Part shown: positions 11,833 through 24,429 of the stretch, piece after piece | Layout of the letters: each line of letters starts with the position of its first letter | Position numbering within the stretch: the first letter of the stretch is position 1 | Source of the DNA: Mastigamoeba balamuthi | Lineage: Eukaryota; Evosea; Mastigamoebida; Mastigamoebidae | DNA: 64,000 bases | NCBI GenBank assembly: GCA_902651635.1 | Contig: CACRSC010000010.1 | Coordinates: 235,365 to 299,364 of the forward strand | Direction of reading: 5' to 3' | The notes under the pieces: model-generated | Database searches by the model: none | The model's input: only the letters and a program-made list of their open reading frames with translations | What the model was told of the DNA's origin: nothing | Made by a program: the position numbers and the translations under genes

Positions 11833-13355
11833 ATGGAGCGGCGCGCTCTCGAGCTGGACGTTGGCCCGCGGGTGGCATCGTTCACCATTGACCCGATGGT
11901 GTTCGATATCGAGCTGGTCAGCACGCTCGGGAGCATTACAGCTGGATCGGGGCTCGCCTTCAAATTTTCCAACGGTCTCACGCCGGCGCCCACAAACACG
12001 GCGCGGGTCAGTCCCCCCTTCCAGTGCCTCTCACACTCCCAACCTAACGCACTCTCTCCACCCAGAGCTTTTTCGAAAGGCCCACGGACACACTGCGAGT
12101 CATCTACGAAGGGGTCGAGTACAGCCTCGTCCCCCTGGTCGCGCGAAAGAGAGCGAGGACGTCGAGCCCCGGCATGGGCGGCGACAGCACGGCCCCTGCG
12201 CACGTCCCCACATCTCCTGTCAGTGCGGCCCTCCCTCCGCAGAGGCCTCCCGTACTGCCGGCCGAGGGCACGGAGGACGGCTTTCCCTGGGCGCCCTTCC
12301 TGCGCGGCGCCCTCGAGCGGGACGCGAGCTTCACGTACCAGCCGCCGCCGTCCGACGACGACGCTGCAATGAGGGCGCTGCTGGGGATCACGAAGCAAGA
12401 GAGCGAGGCGATCCAGAAACGCAAGCCGGGCGGGCGCCAAGCGTACATCGTCGTCGAGGAGCGGGAGTCCGGGACTGGAGTCGAGACCCACTGCTACCTC
12501 GTCAAGACGACACCCGACATTGTCGCCGCCAAGCTCGAGTACAAGAAGAACCTCTTGCTCGCCCAGTCCCCCGTGGCCAGCGTCTTCGTTCCGCCGGTGA
12601 CGTACTTCGAAGCTCCCTACACAAGTGAGGTTCGTCCTTCGGGTCCCGTTGTGTTACAGTCGCATGCCAACGCATCCCCTCCCCTCCCCCCCCCCCTGCG
12701 CAGAGCGAGAGCACGGAGAAGAGGGCGTTCCTGGTGCTTCCGTGGATCCTGTCGGCATCGCTCGAGTCGTTCACCAAGAGGAAGCCCGATGACCGCGATT
12801 GGGGGCTCACGGACGCCGACTGGCTCAAGGGACTGCACAACCTCAACTACGCTCTGGCATACCTAAGCCCCAACGGCCTCTGCAACATGAAACTCGAGTA
12901 CAACGATCTCAACGCGACGCAGGTCTTGGGCCACCATCACACCTGTTCTTTACTCACACGGATAAACGACACGCGTCACCCTTGCAGGTTCTTGTCACGT
13001 GCGAGAAGAAGATGCTCTTCGTTGACCTCGGTCTCGCGGTCCTCCATGTCACAAACGACTCGGGGGAGATCAGAACATATCCAGGTAAGACCGTGTGGCA
13101 GTGGTTGTGATTGCCACTTACAGTCACTGCCCACCCCATGCAGCCTCCAACAAGCCATCAACTTTCTACACTCCGCAAGGAGCCACGTTCCCCAGGGTTG
13201 CATCGAAGGTCGTCTCCTTGATCCAGAACGAAGACATCCGCAAGAGGGCGACGAGAGTGTGCAAGTCCTGTGACTGGAACTTCAACGCGACGCTACTCCG
13301 CGAAGTGCTCTCCCACACTGGCCACACACTTCCGGACGGCGCCGTTCTCTATTGA
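11833..13355 (+). CDS. Uncharacterised protein with weak protein-kinase-like C-terminal segment
   Basis: Five exons join in phase to 421 aa: 11833-12006, 12066-12629, 12704-12922, 12988-13084, 13144-13355. The joins use donors GTCAGT, GTTCGT, GTCTTG and GTAAGA. The N-terminal half (MERRALELDVGP..., a Pro-rich stretch, then QAYIVVEERES) matches nothing I know. The segment around residues 308-335 reads EYNDLNATQVLV...KKMLFVDLGLAVL. This resembles the catalytic loop plus DFG region of a kinase, with DLG for DFG and no HRD. No glycine-rich loop or clear VAIK lysine is visible. A degenerate pseudokinase is possible, and so is chance similarity. Donor 2 (GTTCGT) is weak. Confidence 0.6.
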
Positions 13356-13841
13356 TAAATCGCACTCGACGTATTATTTTTGACCGCTGGCTGAGGTGCT
13401 CGGGTCCAGCGGGACGAGGTCCTTGCACGAACCCGAGTATGGCCTGTGCAAGAACTCATTGGCTCGCTCTGACAATTGCAGGAGGCGAGCGGCCAGCCTT
13501 TGGTATTGCATACGCGAGAAATGGCCTCCGTTGATGGAGGGCCAGATTGCGGTCTCCTCTCCTTAGCGTCATGGAATGACGTCGAACCAAGGCTGACCCA
13601 CTACGGGCAGGGCCCCACGGGACCACTTCCCCCCTCGCCTTGCCCCCCCCCCCCCCCTTTGAGCGAGCGAAGGCGCCGCTCTCGAGACAGGAATTAGGGT
13701 CCCAGCGTGTCAGACCCAGTCAGAGAATCTCGGACCCGAATATCCCCGGCAGGGCAAGTGGATCTCACCGCCGGCGCCCCCGGCAACACTGCAGTGTGCG
13801 CCGCGCTGCCGCCATTTTTTTTAGCGCCGGCAAAACCCGCC
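13356..13841. other. Intergenic with a poly-C tract
   Basis: No gene is seen. A run of 15 C lies at 13643-13657. The last 150 bases before the next ATG should hold the promoter of the membrane-protein gene, but no defined element is recognisable. Confidence 0.55.
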
Positions 13842-16800
13842 ATGCCCCTCCGCGGTCTCCCAGCCCCCGCCCTCGTCGCCGCCGCGGCGCTTCTCGCGCT
13901 CGGGGCGCCGGTTCCGCGCGCGTCGGCGACGGGAACCAGCGACTCCCCGGGCAGCGGGCGGCGCCGCGCCGAGGTGGGGGGCACGCCGCCCGCAGCGGCC
14001 GAGTGGCACGACTGGGCCCCCCACTACTACGCCTACACGGCCTTCAGCCACGTCGCCCACTGCGCCGGCGGTGCCCCAGCCCCTCCTGCTCCCCCCTGGG
14101 GCACTCCTGGAGCCCTCCCGGGTCCCCGGGGCCCTCGTGGGGCGCTCCCTGGTCCCTGGGGCCCTCCGTGGGCTCCTGGGGGCGCTCCCTGGTCCCTGGG
14201 GCCCTCCGTGGGCTCCTGGGGGCGCTCCCGGGTCTCTGGGGCGCTCCTGGGGCCCTTGCTGCCCTCCCGGGGCCCTCGGCGGCGCCTCCGGACTGACGGG
14301 CGGACTCTGCAGACGCGGACTGGTCCGAGACGGCGTGGGTGCAGCTGTCGACGCCGCCGGCGGTGCCCTGGAAGGTCAGCACGGGGTGGCCGGCCCCCCC
14401 CGAATTGCCCTTACTTGCCTCTCTGGGTGGGACAAGAGCTGGATATTCCCCTGATTTTATTTATTTCCTTTCAAGAATCAGGAGATATGCTCCCCTCACC
14501 CGCACACAAACACGCCACGGGTGAAAGGGGTCTGCGCGTTGTGTGCTCTCTGGCCCCGGTAGAACCTTGATTGGTTGTGTGTTGCCTTTTCCCCATTTCC
14601 CTGACGTCAGCGAATTTCGAAGTACACGAAGCTGTGGTTTCTGGTGAAGCGGGTCGACGCGAAGAACAAGTCGAGCGAGGCGTCTGCAGTGGCGGGCGTG
14701 TACTCTGTGCGGGAGAACAGCGTGGGGCACCTGCTCTACGTCGGCGACCGCACGTCGAGCAGCCCCTTCGCCTTCACGGCCCTCCCCGTCGGCTCCAACC
14801 GCTCCGTCGACGTCTGGCAGTCGATCGACGTCTCCGCCGACAACCTCAGTTGCGCTGACGCCCGCGTCTCAGAAGAGACCCCTATCCCCGCAAAAACCGC
14901 AAAAAAGACCGTGGAATGCGGCAATTGCGCAGCAGAGAGCACTTGCACAGACTGACGGCACCCGCGCCGCCAACAGTTGCGTGGAGCAGAGGCGTGTTCG
15001 TGGGCATCGAGGTCTCGGGCTGCGGCGACCTGGGCTTCGGCGCCAGCGAGAACAGAGGGCACGCGGGCCGCCTGAGCTTCTTCAAGCCCGAGGAGGCGTG
15101 GATCCGCACCGACACCGAGAGCACGCTGGGCGCCGTGCGAGCGCTGGCCCTGAGGCTCGAGGGCGTCCCCTACGCCCCGCCGCGGGGCACAGCGCCGCCG
15201 CTGTGGCACTGCGACGCCGCAGCGTACAACGACAGCGTCTGCGACTGCCAGTGCGGCGACTGGGACGTCGACTGCGCGGGCGACCCGCGGAGCCCGCGGT
15301 GCCCCGACGCCTCGTACGTCTGCAACCCGCTGGGCGCCTGCGTGCAGACGGGGTGGAACGCGTCGGGGTGCCCGCTGACGGGCTACTGGGGCTATGACGG
15401 CTGCCACTGCACGTGCGGCATACCGGACCCCGACTGCTACGACCCGTTCACGACGGACATCGTCAACTGCCCGGGCCTCTCGATCCCGCAGTGCCGCCTC
15501 GGCGTCGGCATCGAGCCCACGGCTTGCGCTGGTCCGCTCTCGCCGTGTGTCTCGTCCCCTGAGCCCTCTTGACAGACGGGTGGAACTGCTCGGTGGAGGC
15601 CTTTGGCGACGGCTCGCTGTGCAACTGCGAGTGCGGCGGGGTGGACCCCGACTGCAGCAACAAGTCGCGCAGGACAACGTGTGCCGATAACTTCAGGTGC
15701 ACCGCCGGGCACTGCACAGGTATAGAGCGCCCGCCTTCCGTCAGGAGGCCCATCGGAGGGACATCACTCATCGGTGTCGCCAGTGCCCAAGTCGTGGAAG
15801 TGCCCGGAGGTCAACTACAACGCGCAGGACGGCTGCGACTGCCAGTGCGGAGCGTACGACCCCGACTGCGACGCGACTCCGTCGTCGGTGTACGGCTGCG
15901 ACCAGCGGGAGGTGTGCGGCTACGACTCCACGTGCCTTACGCCCAGTGCGCTCCCCTCCCCGGGTTTCGCCACGGCCTCGGCTCACGCGGGTCGCACAGA
16001 ATGCGGGAACAACCACACCGAGCCCGACTCGACCTACACGTCGCCAGAGGTTCGCTGGCTCAGCGCCGTGCTGGGACGCGCTGACAAGCTGCATTCAGCA
16101 ATGCGACGGAGGACTCGGATGCTCGGACTCGTGCACGTGCCTTCCCGGGTACCGACCAAAGAACCCCCTGCGAGGGGCCTGCGATCCAGGTGACCGCTCG
16201 ATCGATCGTGGGCGTGCGGGTCGGACTGAGCAAGGCCGCCTTCCCCCTGCAGTGTGCAGTGACGGCGTGGCTGTGCCCGGAGAGGAGTGCGACGGAGGTC
16301 TCCACTGCGACAACTGCAAGTGCACCGGCAACCACAGCGCGTACTACCCGAGCAGAACGTCGTGCGTCGGGTGCGGCAACGGCATCCTCGACGACAACGA
16401 GTCGTGCGCCCCCTGTGCCCACCTCCCAGTCACACGGCCTGCGGCGCTGAAGCGTGATGCCAACAGGTGCGACCGCGGCAGTGGCTGCGGCTCCGACTGC
16501 GTGTGCCTGAGGGGGTACACCGCAGCGGTCCCTCCCGCGCTCGGGTGCATCGCGGACACCAACCGCAAAGCCCTCGAGATCGGGCTGGGCGTCGCTGGAG
16601 GCGCTCTGGCGCTGATCCTGGTCATCACCGTCGCCGCGTGCGTCGCCGTGCGCCGCGTCAAGAACGCGCCACGGAGGATCAACGTGCCGATCGAGCTGTT
16701 CACCTCGACGCGGTGCGTCGCCGTGCCCACCAACGGCTCGTCCTCGTCGTCGCAGACCGAGTTCGCCGTGCTCGAGGCCGCCGACATCGTCACGATCACG

Positions 16801-16992
16801 CCCGTGAAGATCGACTCCAGGGCGCTGCCGTACATCGGCGCCGACATGGTCCTCTACTCGGTCGGCCCGCCGCCGTCGTCGTCGCAGACGTCGCAGATGC
16901 CCGACCCCATGCCCCTGTCGCTCACCTCGCAGCCAGAGGCCAGCAAGAGCGACCCCGTTGTCGACCCCGTTGCCGACCCCGTTGTCCCGTAG
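13842..16992 (+). CDS. Type I membrane protein with CDCxCGxxDPDC and CDGG cysteine-rich repeats
   Basis: Nine exons join in phase to 756 aa: 13842-14070, 14313-14374, 14611-14848, 14977-15531, 15576-15719, 15784-15945, 16000-16049, 16099-16189, 16253-16992. A signal peptide (MPLRGLPAPALVAAAALLAL) comes first. The ectodomain carries repeats of the form CDCQCGDWDVDC, CHCTCGIPDPDC, CNCECGGVDPDC and CDCQCGAYDPDC. These are followed by EGF/disintegrin-like modules (QCDGGLGCSDSCTCLPGY, ECDGGLHCDNCKC, CDRGSGCGSDCVCLRGY). One TM (IGLGVAGGALALILVITVAA) precedes a tail of about 110 residues that is Ser/Pro-rich with no kinase domain. It is probably a surface receptor or adhesin; the ligand is unknown. 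The donor after exon 3 (GTTGCG) is weak. Confidence 0.85.
14098..14280 (+). repeat. GC-rich minisatellite inside intron 1
   Basis: The first intron of the membrane-protein gene (14071-14312, 242 nt) is mostly imperfect copies of a 38-40-nt unit built from GGCCCTCCGTGGGCTCCTGG and GGCGCTCCCTGGTCCCTGGG. There are about three full copies. This explains why the intron is three to four times longer than its neighbours. Confidence 0.8.
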
Positions 16993-17073
16993 CGCCCACC
17001 ACCCCAGCGCCAGGAGCACACACCGCGCCGCGCCAACACTGCAAATGCGAGCTTTGTTTACGTTAGTCGGTCG

Positions 17074-20000
17074 TCACTGTCGCATTGGCGGAGGGAAGCC
17101 CCACTCCGAGGGCCCCTTCGCCCCCCCTGTCGCCGCCGCCGCTGCCGCCGCCCCCGGCACCAGACTGCTGGTGCCCGCCCCCGCCTTGCCCTCGGCCTCC
17201 TCCCCCGCCTCCCCCGCCTCGTTGGCCTCCGCCGCCTCTGCCTCTGCCTCGGCCTCGGCCTCGTGCAGCGCCTGCAGCCTGCTCGACCGCCTGCCGCGCT
17301 TCGACGGCGTCGGCGTCCCCACGCTCGAGCCCCCGCGCTTGCGGCCTCCGCGGCCGCGTGCCGGCGACTGTCGGCGCCGGACGACAAACTCGTCGTCGTC
17401 GTCGTCGTCCACGTCGTCGGGCTCCGTCTCCTCGCTGTCGTCGGCCCTCGCGCGCTTGCGCCTGCCCCTCGCCGACGCCGACGCCGCGGCGCCGCGTGCG
17501 CCGCCACGCCCTCGCCTGGCGGGCGTCGGCGTCGGCGTCGGGGACGGCGGCGACGGCGGCGGCGGCGGCGAGTCCTCAGCGGCGGCCGAGGCCGCGCGGT
17601 CGTCGTCGTCGTCTGTGTGCTGCGCCGCCGACTGCTGCTCGTCGGCGTCGCCGGCGGCGTCGTCGTCGTCCGAGTAGACGGCCTGCGACGTGGCCGCGCG
17701 CTTGAGCGCGTCGACGTCGAACGTCCACGACTGCTCGCGCGTCTTCTGCGCCTCCTCGAGCTCCTCGCGCAGGACGTCGAGCTGCGCCCTGTCGACGATG
17801 GGGTCGACGTCCTCGAGGAACCTCACCGCGTACCTCTGCAGCTCCGTCAGCTCCGCCATCAGCGCCTCCGCGCTCCTCTGCTGCGGCAGCGCCGACGCCA
17901 CGGCGTCCGCCATCATCTCGTCCTCGGCGACCATCCCGCTCACCACCGCCGCCGACGGCGTCGCCGCCGCCGACACCGCGGGCGCGGGCGTCGCTGCGGG
18001 CGTCGGCGTCGCCCCGGGCGCCGCAGCCGCGGCCGCAGTCGCGGGCGACGACGACGGCGTGTCCTCGTCGAACTCCTCGACGGGGTCGGCCTCGCGCTGG
18101 GCCTGCGCCAGGGCCCTGCGGTCGGCGTCGTCCTCTGCGCTGACGAGCGCCGCCTCGAGGTCCCTGTCGCTGGCGGCGCTCAGCAGCGCGCTCTGCTGCT
18201 CGGCGGCGCCGGCGCGGCGCTCGGGCTGGATGAGCGAGGCGAGGTCGAGCGTCTGGAAGAAGTCCGTCGTGAACGAGCCCTCCTTGATGGCGATGCGGCT
18301 GAGCAGCTTCTTCTGGCGCGCCTTGCGCAGGATGTTCTCCTCGATCGTCAGCTCCGTCACGAGCCTGTAGATCGTCACCTCGCGCGTCTGCCCGATGCGG
18401 TGGCAGCGGTCCTGCGCCTGCGCGTCCATCGCGGGGTTCCAGTCGCTGTCGTAGAAGACCACCGTGTCCGCGCCCGTCAGGTTGATGCCGAAGCCGCCGC
18501 TGCGCGTCGACGAGAGGAAGAGGAAGATGCGCGGGTCCCTGTTGAACCGCTCGATCACAATCTGCCGCCTGTCGATCCGCGTGGACCCGTCCAGCCGCAC
18601 GTACACGAACCCGTGCATGCACACAAACGCCTCCAGCACGTCGAGCATCTGCCGAAGCGGGGGACGGGGCGTGAGCGAGAGTGCATCCGAGGGAAAGAAA
18701 ATGGCGACGGGCGGAATCGAACCTTGGTCATCTGGGTGAAGACGATGACCTTGTGGCCGCCGTCGTGCAGCTCGCGCAGCAGCACGGCCAGCTTCTGCAG
18801 CTTGCCGGCGTCGAACTGCAGCAGCCGCTTGTCGGGCATGCGCAGCTGCAGCCGCGTCTCAATCGGCGCCAGCTCGGCGCTCTCCTCGCGCCACGCCGCC
18901 AGCAGCCGCCCCTCGGCCTCCTCCCTCTCGCCTGCGGGGCCCACCGCCAGCGCGGCGCCCCTGCCGACGCGGAGCTCCGGGCTGACCGCGAGGGCCCGCG
19001 GGTGCAGGAAGAGGAACTCACCCCGGAAGCCCTGCGTGAGCTCCGCGACCACGTCGCTGCGGCGCCTGCGCAGGCCCTCGGGCAGCGGCGGCGGCCGCGG
19101 GCAGAGCAGCGAGCAGAGGCGCAGCGCCTCGGCGGGCATCAGCACGGGGCGGTAGCAGCGGTCGGCAGAGATCTCCTCGATGAGGAAGCGCGAGGCCGTC
19201 TTGGTGGCGCGCTCCGACATGGCGCGTATGACCGCCGAGCTGCTCCTGCGCAGCAGCGGCGCCAGCGGGGGGTCGAACGGTATGGCCTTGGCCGCCGCCG
19301 CCCAGTTGCACCGCTCGTACAGCTCCGCGCTCCTCCTGCCCCAGAGAGTGAGCGCAATTCCGAGAAACAGATTGAATTGGGCGCAGGCAAACGAATTGGG
19401 GGGGAATTGCGGTGGGAGGAAACAGACGCACCTGGCGGCGAGCAGCGAGGCGGGCGAGTCGAAGACGAGGAGCGAGGGGACGGGGCGGGCGAGGCCGAGG
19501 GTGAGGGCCGGGGCGTCGACGACGAGCGGGTCGAGCTGGACAAAGGCGCTGTCTGTGGGCCGCGGCGAGAAGAGGTCCGGGTGGTTGCAGACCTTGCGCA
19601 GCTGCATGAGCACGTTGACGATGCCGAAGAAGTTGCCGCCGACGAGCGTGTCCTGCGTGGCCGCGGCGTTGATGAACTCGTCGTAGAGGAACTGCTGGCG
19701 CGTGCTGAGCGCGCAGGGCACGACGACCTCGCGCTTGGGCGGCAGCGAGCGCTCGACGTCGCGCTTCATGCGGCGCAGCAGGAACGGCCGCAGGACCGAG
19801 TGCAGCCGCGCGACAATCTCGCCGTCGACGCTGGCCGTGCCCTCGACCATGCCCGAGATGGGCGCCGCGAACCACTCGCGGAACTCGCTGTGCGAGGCAA
19901 AGACGGCGGGCATCAGGAAGTGCATCAGCGACCAGAGCTCCATGAGGCTGTTCTGCAGCGGCGTGCCCGTCAGCAGCAGCCGTCGCGCCGTGCGGAAGTT

Positions 20001-21584
20001 CAGCAGCACCTGCCAGCGCTGCGAGCGGAAGTTCTTGATGCTGTGCGCCTCGTCGAGGATCATGTACTGCCAGCGCCGCCTGCGCATCACGCCCTGGTCC
20101 TGCAGCGCCAGCTTGTACGACGTGATGCACACGTGGAACGCGTCGGGCTTGCTCCAGCCCTGCCGCTTGGCCCGCCGCTCGCGCACGCTGCCGATGTACG
20201 TCAGCACCTTGAGCGCCGGGCACCACTTCTTCAGCTCGATCTCCCAGTTGCCCACCGTGCTCGACGGCACCACGATCAGGTGCGGGCCCCAGTTGCGCCG
20301 CTCGCACGCCAGGTGCGCCAGCAGTGCGATCGTCATCACCGTCTTGCCCAGCCCCATCTCGTCCGCCAGGATCCCGTTGAGCCCCTTGTCGTACATCGTC
20401 GCCAGCCAGTCCAGCCCGATCTGCTGGTACTCCCGCAGCTCCCCGCGTATCAGCCCCGGCACCCGCGTCCGCACCCGCGTCGTCGACAGCGTCGTCCCCG
20501 TCGGCTGCGCCTCCGACGCCTCCCGCGCCGCCCTCTCGATCCTCGCCCTCTCTCCCTCCGCCTCCGCCGCGTCTCCCGCCGTTTCCACCGCGTCTCCCGC
20601 CGGTTCCGCCGCGTCTGCCGCCCTCAGCTGCTGCCCCTGCTGGTCCTCCTCGCCCTCGGCGGGCGGGACGGGGAGGTCGGCGGCGCTGAGGTCCTTGGCG
20701 ATCTCGCGCGAGAGCGTCAGCGTCTTCTCGACGACAAAGTCGAGGTGGCGGTTCATCGCGAGGCTCTTCTGCTCGCTGATGGCCCTGTCGTGGCGCCAGG
20801 CGACGACCTTGCCCATGTCGCCCCACCACTGCCGCACGGCCCTGCTCGCCCGCGCGGCCAGCCGCCGCCTGCCCGCCTCGGCCTCGCGCGCCTCGCGCTC
20901 GCCGCGCTCCATCATCGCCAGCGCCCGCTTGGCGCACGCGCGCGCCGCCCGCTTGGCCCCGGCCGCCTTGGCCTGCCGCTCGCGCGCAAAGTCCTTGGCG
21001 AGCCAGGCCATCTCGTCGCAGAGGAAGTCCCAGTGCGCCTTGGAGGCCTTGGGCTCGGGCTGCGGGCGACGCGCGGGGGCCGCAGGCTGGCCCGGAGGGG
21101 CGGGGCCGCCCCAGAGCCCCTGCGCGCGCAGCTCGGCGATGCGCTGCATCGCGTGGGCGTCGCGCGCGGCCTCGGCGTCCGAGAGGCCCCGCAGCGGCTG
21201 CAGCACGGCCGTCAGGTCCACCTTGGGCGCAGATATCTCCGCAGATTCCCGCCCGCCAGATTCCTGATTCTTCGCCGCCGCCTCGTTTGCGGCCTGCGCC
21301 GCGGCGGCCGGGGCCGAGGCAACGGCGGCGGCGGCGGCAGCGCCGAAGAGCGAGCGCTCGGCCTGCGTCATCTGCGAAGGGGGCGGGGGCTGCGGCTGCG
21401 GCGGCTTGGGGGGAGCCGCGGGGGCGGCGTCGGCGGTGAGGTCGGCGCCCGAGGCGACGAGCCAGCGCTCGCGGTCGACGGCGGCGCGCCTGGCACGCAG
21501 CGCGCGGACCTCCTCCCTCGAGCGCGCGGCGGCGGCCTCGCGTCTGCGGAGCGTGGCGGCGCCGTCGTGGGCAGCAGCGTCCAT
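17074..21584 (-). CDS. SWR1/SRCAP-type SNF2 chromatin-remodelling ATPase
   Basis: Three exons join to 1446 aa: 21584-19432, 19335-18723, 18648-17074. The start is MDAAAHDG; upstream in-frame sequence lacks protein-like character. An HSA-like basic helical region (KAHWDFLCDEMAWLAKDFARE) covers about residues 180-260. The split SNF2 ATPase follows: motif I DEMGLGKT, motif Ia, DEAH (ILDEAHSIKNF), LTGTPLQNSLMELWSLMHFL, and, after an insertion of about 300 residues typical of the INO80/SWR1 class, STRSGGFGINLTGADTVVFY and QAQDRCHRIGQTREV. The C-terminal about 350 residues are acidic, Ala/Ser-rich and probably disordered. Close similarity to SRCAP/Swr1 motifs implies exchange of H2A.Z for H2A in nucleosomes. 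Intron 1 is 96 nt with no in-frame stop, so retained transcripts would stay open. Confidence 0.95.
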
Positions 21585-24429
21585 GCCCGGTTGCTGTGCG
21601 GTGGGGGGACGCCTGGGCGGCTGGAGGTGCGGTGGCGGTGGGTGGGTGGACAACGAAGAAGCGACGCAGCCCGCGCGGGCCTCCGGGAAGGGGAGGAGGA
21701 GGAGGGGAGAGATGTGGTGGAAAAAAAAACACAAAAAGGGGGTCCACCTCCTCGCGATACAAAAAAGAGCGGGGTGGGTGATTGATCAACGTCACGGTGC
21801 TGATGTCACCCGCAGAATTTCTGCGCGGCGCGGCGGCGAGCGGCGGCGGCGGCGGCGGGGGTCTGCGGCGCGACGGGCGGTCACCCTGTGATGTGACGCC
21901 ACCGCTGCCGGACTGGGATCGTCGCGGGGTGCCGTGCGGGCCTAAAGGGGAAAAGCGAGGGAAATTGTCAGATTTGCGGGGGTCGAAATCTTGGGAAAAG
22001 ATTGATTCGCCCAAGGGGAAAATGAAAGGAACCTGCCGATTTCAGGACCCCGCAATAGAGCGGCTCTGCTGGTCTGGTGTCGACTAACACGGTGGCGTCT
22101 GTATGTCCACGGCACACCGGAAATCAACGCGTTTGAAGCGCATTTTCCGCGGCGTCCGCGGCCGGCGAGATGCGAGCTCGCAGGCTCAGGACGTGGGCGA
22201 TGGGCGCCATGGTGCGGTGCTGAGCGGAGAAACTGGAACGCGCAGCAGCGGATGTCACGATCGCCGTGCGATTCCCTGTATGTGCTGAAAAGTGTGTTTT
22301 AAAAAGATACTTCGCGGGGCCGGTATCTTTCAGCACCAGAATCTCCGAGATTCATTCCGCGGGCCTCTCTCCGCAGACGTCGAAAACCACTCACACAACA
22401 GTGAGACGAGCCACGCATGGCGCAGACAATCGGTCACATCCTGACACCTATCACGCCTCGCATTTTTCCGTGTGTGGGTTTGTGTGTGTTGTGCCTGTAT
22501 CTCTCTCCTCACTCGGTGCCTTTCACTCCGTGCTCATACCTCTCCTTCTGCTGTGAACTCGTGGAGACCACCGTCAGTTGCCCTCGATGCCGAGGTCGAG
22601 TAGCGCGCTGTGCCACTTGCAAGGCCTCGCGACGGGGGCCACCACGCGGGCAGTGGAGCCTACAGACGGTGCTCCTTTGGCGGTGCCCCTGCAGCTCTTG
22701 TTCCCCGAGGACGCTGCCGCGTTCGCAGCCGAGGCTTCCGCACCGCCAGCACGAGTCGACGGCGCAAACCCGTGCGCCGCAGCGGCAGGACGCCGGCCAC
22801 AGGGGCACAGCGCTGCCACGAGGGCCCTCAGGCGGCGGGTGGGGTCCGGCGGGGGAGCCCGCTCGGTCGTGGCGCTGGCCCGGGTGCCCGCTGCCACCAG
22901 TCTGCCCGAGCGAGGCACTGCTGCCACCTGCGCAGGGGGGCACGCTGTGGAGTGGGAGCCGTGCTGGCCAGGTGCTCCGGCCTGCGCGTGCTGCTGCCTT
23001 GCCACTTGCTTCGCTGCCGACGAGACGGTGGACTGCGAGCTCAGTCGCAACAGGGACTCCGACAACTGCCAGAACCGGAATTGCCCTCCTTAGTGACCCG
23101 GAGAAAACAAGGGGTATACCATGACGTATTGTGTCCAATTTGAAAATTGCAATTCACATTTCCTCTACTTTTAGAACGAATTAACAACAGAGAATTTTCC
23201 ATATCCCACGTTGCCACAACGGCGAGTCCGCACCCAACGAGTGCTGCAAACCGTGGAGCCATGGGGGGGGGGAGACCTCGGACACGTCCGCCTCGAGTCA
23301 AACTCAACACGAATTGAGACCTGGTTGCCACGCACCACTGGAGCCCCCGCAGGGCTTCGCCCCGCCGAAAAAGCACTCAGACACGAACCCCATCACGCGT
23401 GAGGTCGCTCAGGCGGGCCGTTGGCGCGCATTGGCGCATTCGACAAAGTTGAATTCTGAGGGTGTGGGACAGACGGCAACAGGACGATTCAGTACGGGGC
23501 GCACCGAGAGAGCCCCACGACGAGGGTAGCCGCGAGCGCTGGCAGGTGTGGAGGGTGACGACATGGCGAAGCGAACGTGGCGGTGCGGGGAGGGACGGAG
23601 GGGTGTCTGTCCCTGGTCGGACTTATCTGGGGATCAGTCGGAAATGAGTGCCGCGAGATAAACTAATCTCATCTTATTGAAATTGCCCATCCGACGTCCG
23701 AATCCTCTCCCGATGATTAGTGCATGGGCAAGACTGGCGCCCCGTACTGTTGAAAATGTTCCCCGGGTGCGTTTATACCTGATTGCTCAGGTATACTTCC
23801 ACGCGCACTGTGGTGGGTCAGGCGAACTAGGGCGACACCATTTTGCTTGAAATCTTATTATTATCACCGGGGGGCGCCAGTCTTGAATACTGTCAAGGTG
23901 TGCCCTACATTGACTTGACGTTGAGCAGGACAAAGTGCACCACATAGTGTCATTACTCTGTGAGATGCAATGATTTATCAGAAGGCCGGTGTGCTGCCAC
24001 CCGGGCGACCGGCGGTGCCTGTCGAGGTACGACTGAGCGGAGGTCAATCGAATCTAGAATTCACCATATGCAAGTTCAGCGCCAATTACGGGGGCAACTC
24101 CAGATGCTGGGACGGCAGTTGGCTCTGCCGAGTGCGAACCGGAATGACGACAGGACCCACCAAGCATTGCTGCAGGGCTGCAGCGGTGACAACCACTGCC
24201 TGACCAAGAACGACGGCAAGCGGGCCGACGGGATCGGTCCTCAATGCACAACTACTAGTGCCACCTGGACAACGAGTGGCAGCACTGATACGATGGCAAG
24301 TGGTTCTTCAATCAGGGGGATTATGTGGAGGCTGAATAATCCAGTTCGATCTCCTACTGGAGGTATCAATAGTCTCCCTTCTGTGGGCGTTCCACGCAAC
24401 GTCATTCAACTAGAGAGCGCACACTGATC
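21585..24429. other. Gene-poor region; Cys-rich fragments only
   Basis: The first few hundred bases are the SWR1 upstream region, with A-rich and GGC-rich runs near 21720-21860. Open frames at 22578-23093 (+), 22610-23143 (+) and 22509-23138 (-) overlap each other, and none shows a recognised domain. The plus-strand frames near 22930-23090 and 24060-24250 encode short Cys-rich strings (e.g. RDSDNCQNRNC, CSGDNHC) that may be remains of a cysteine-rich protein. I see no complete gene. Confidence 0.5.

Noticed and set aside
18700-18735. tRNA T-loop-like GGTTCGATTCC on the minus strand
   Set aside because: The flanking bases do not form a 5-bp T stem and no D or anticodon arm exists. It is the donor region of an intron in the SWR1 gene.
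18681-21785. Very long plus-strand frame opposite the SWR1 gene, and the minus-strand frame 19018-22014
   Set aside because: The sense frame has complete SNF2 motifs. The others are compositional shadows rich in Arg/Gly/Ala.
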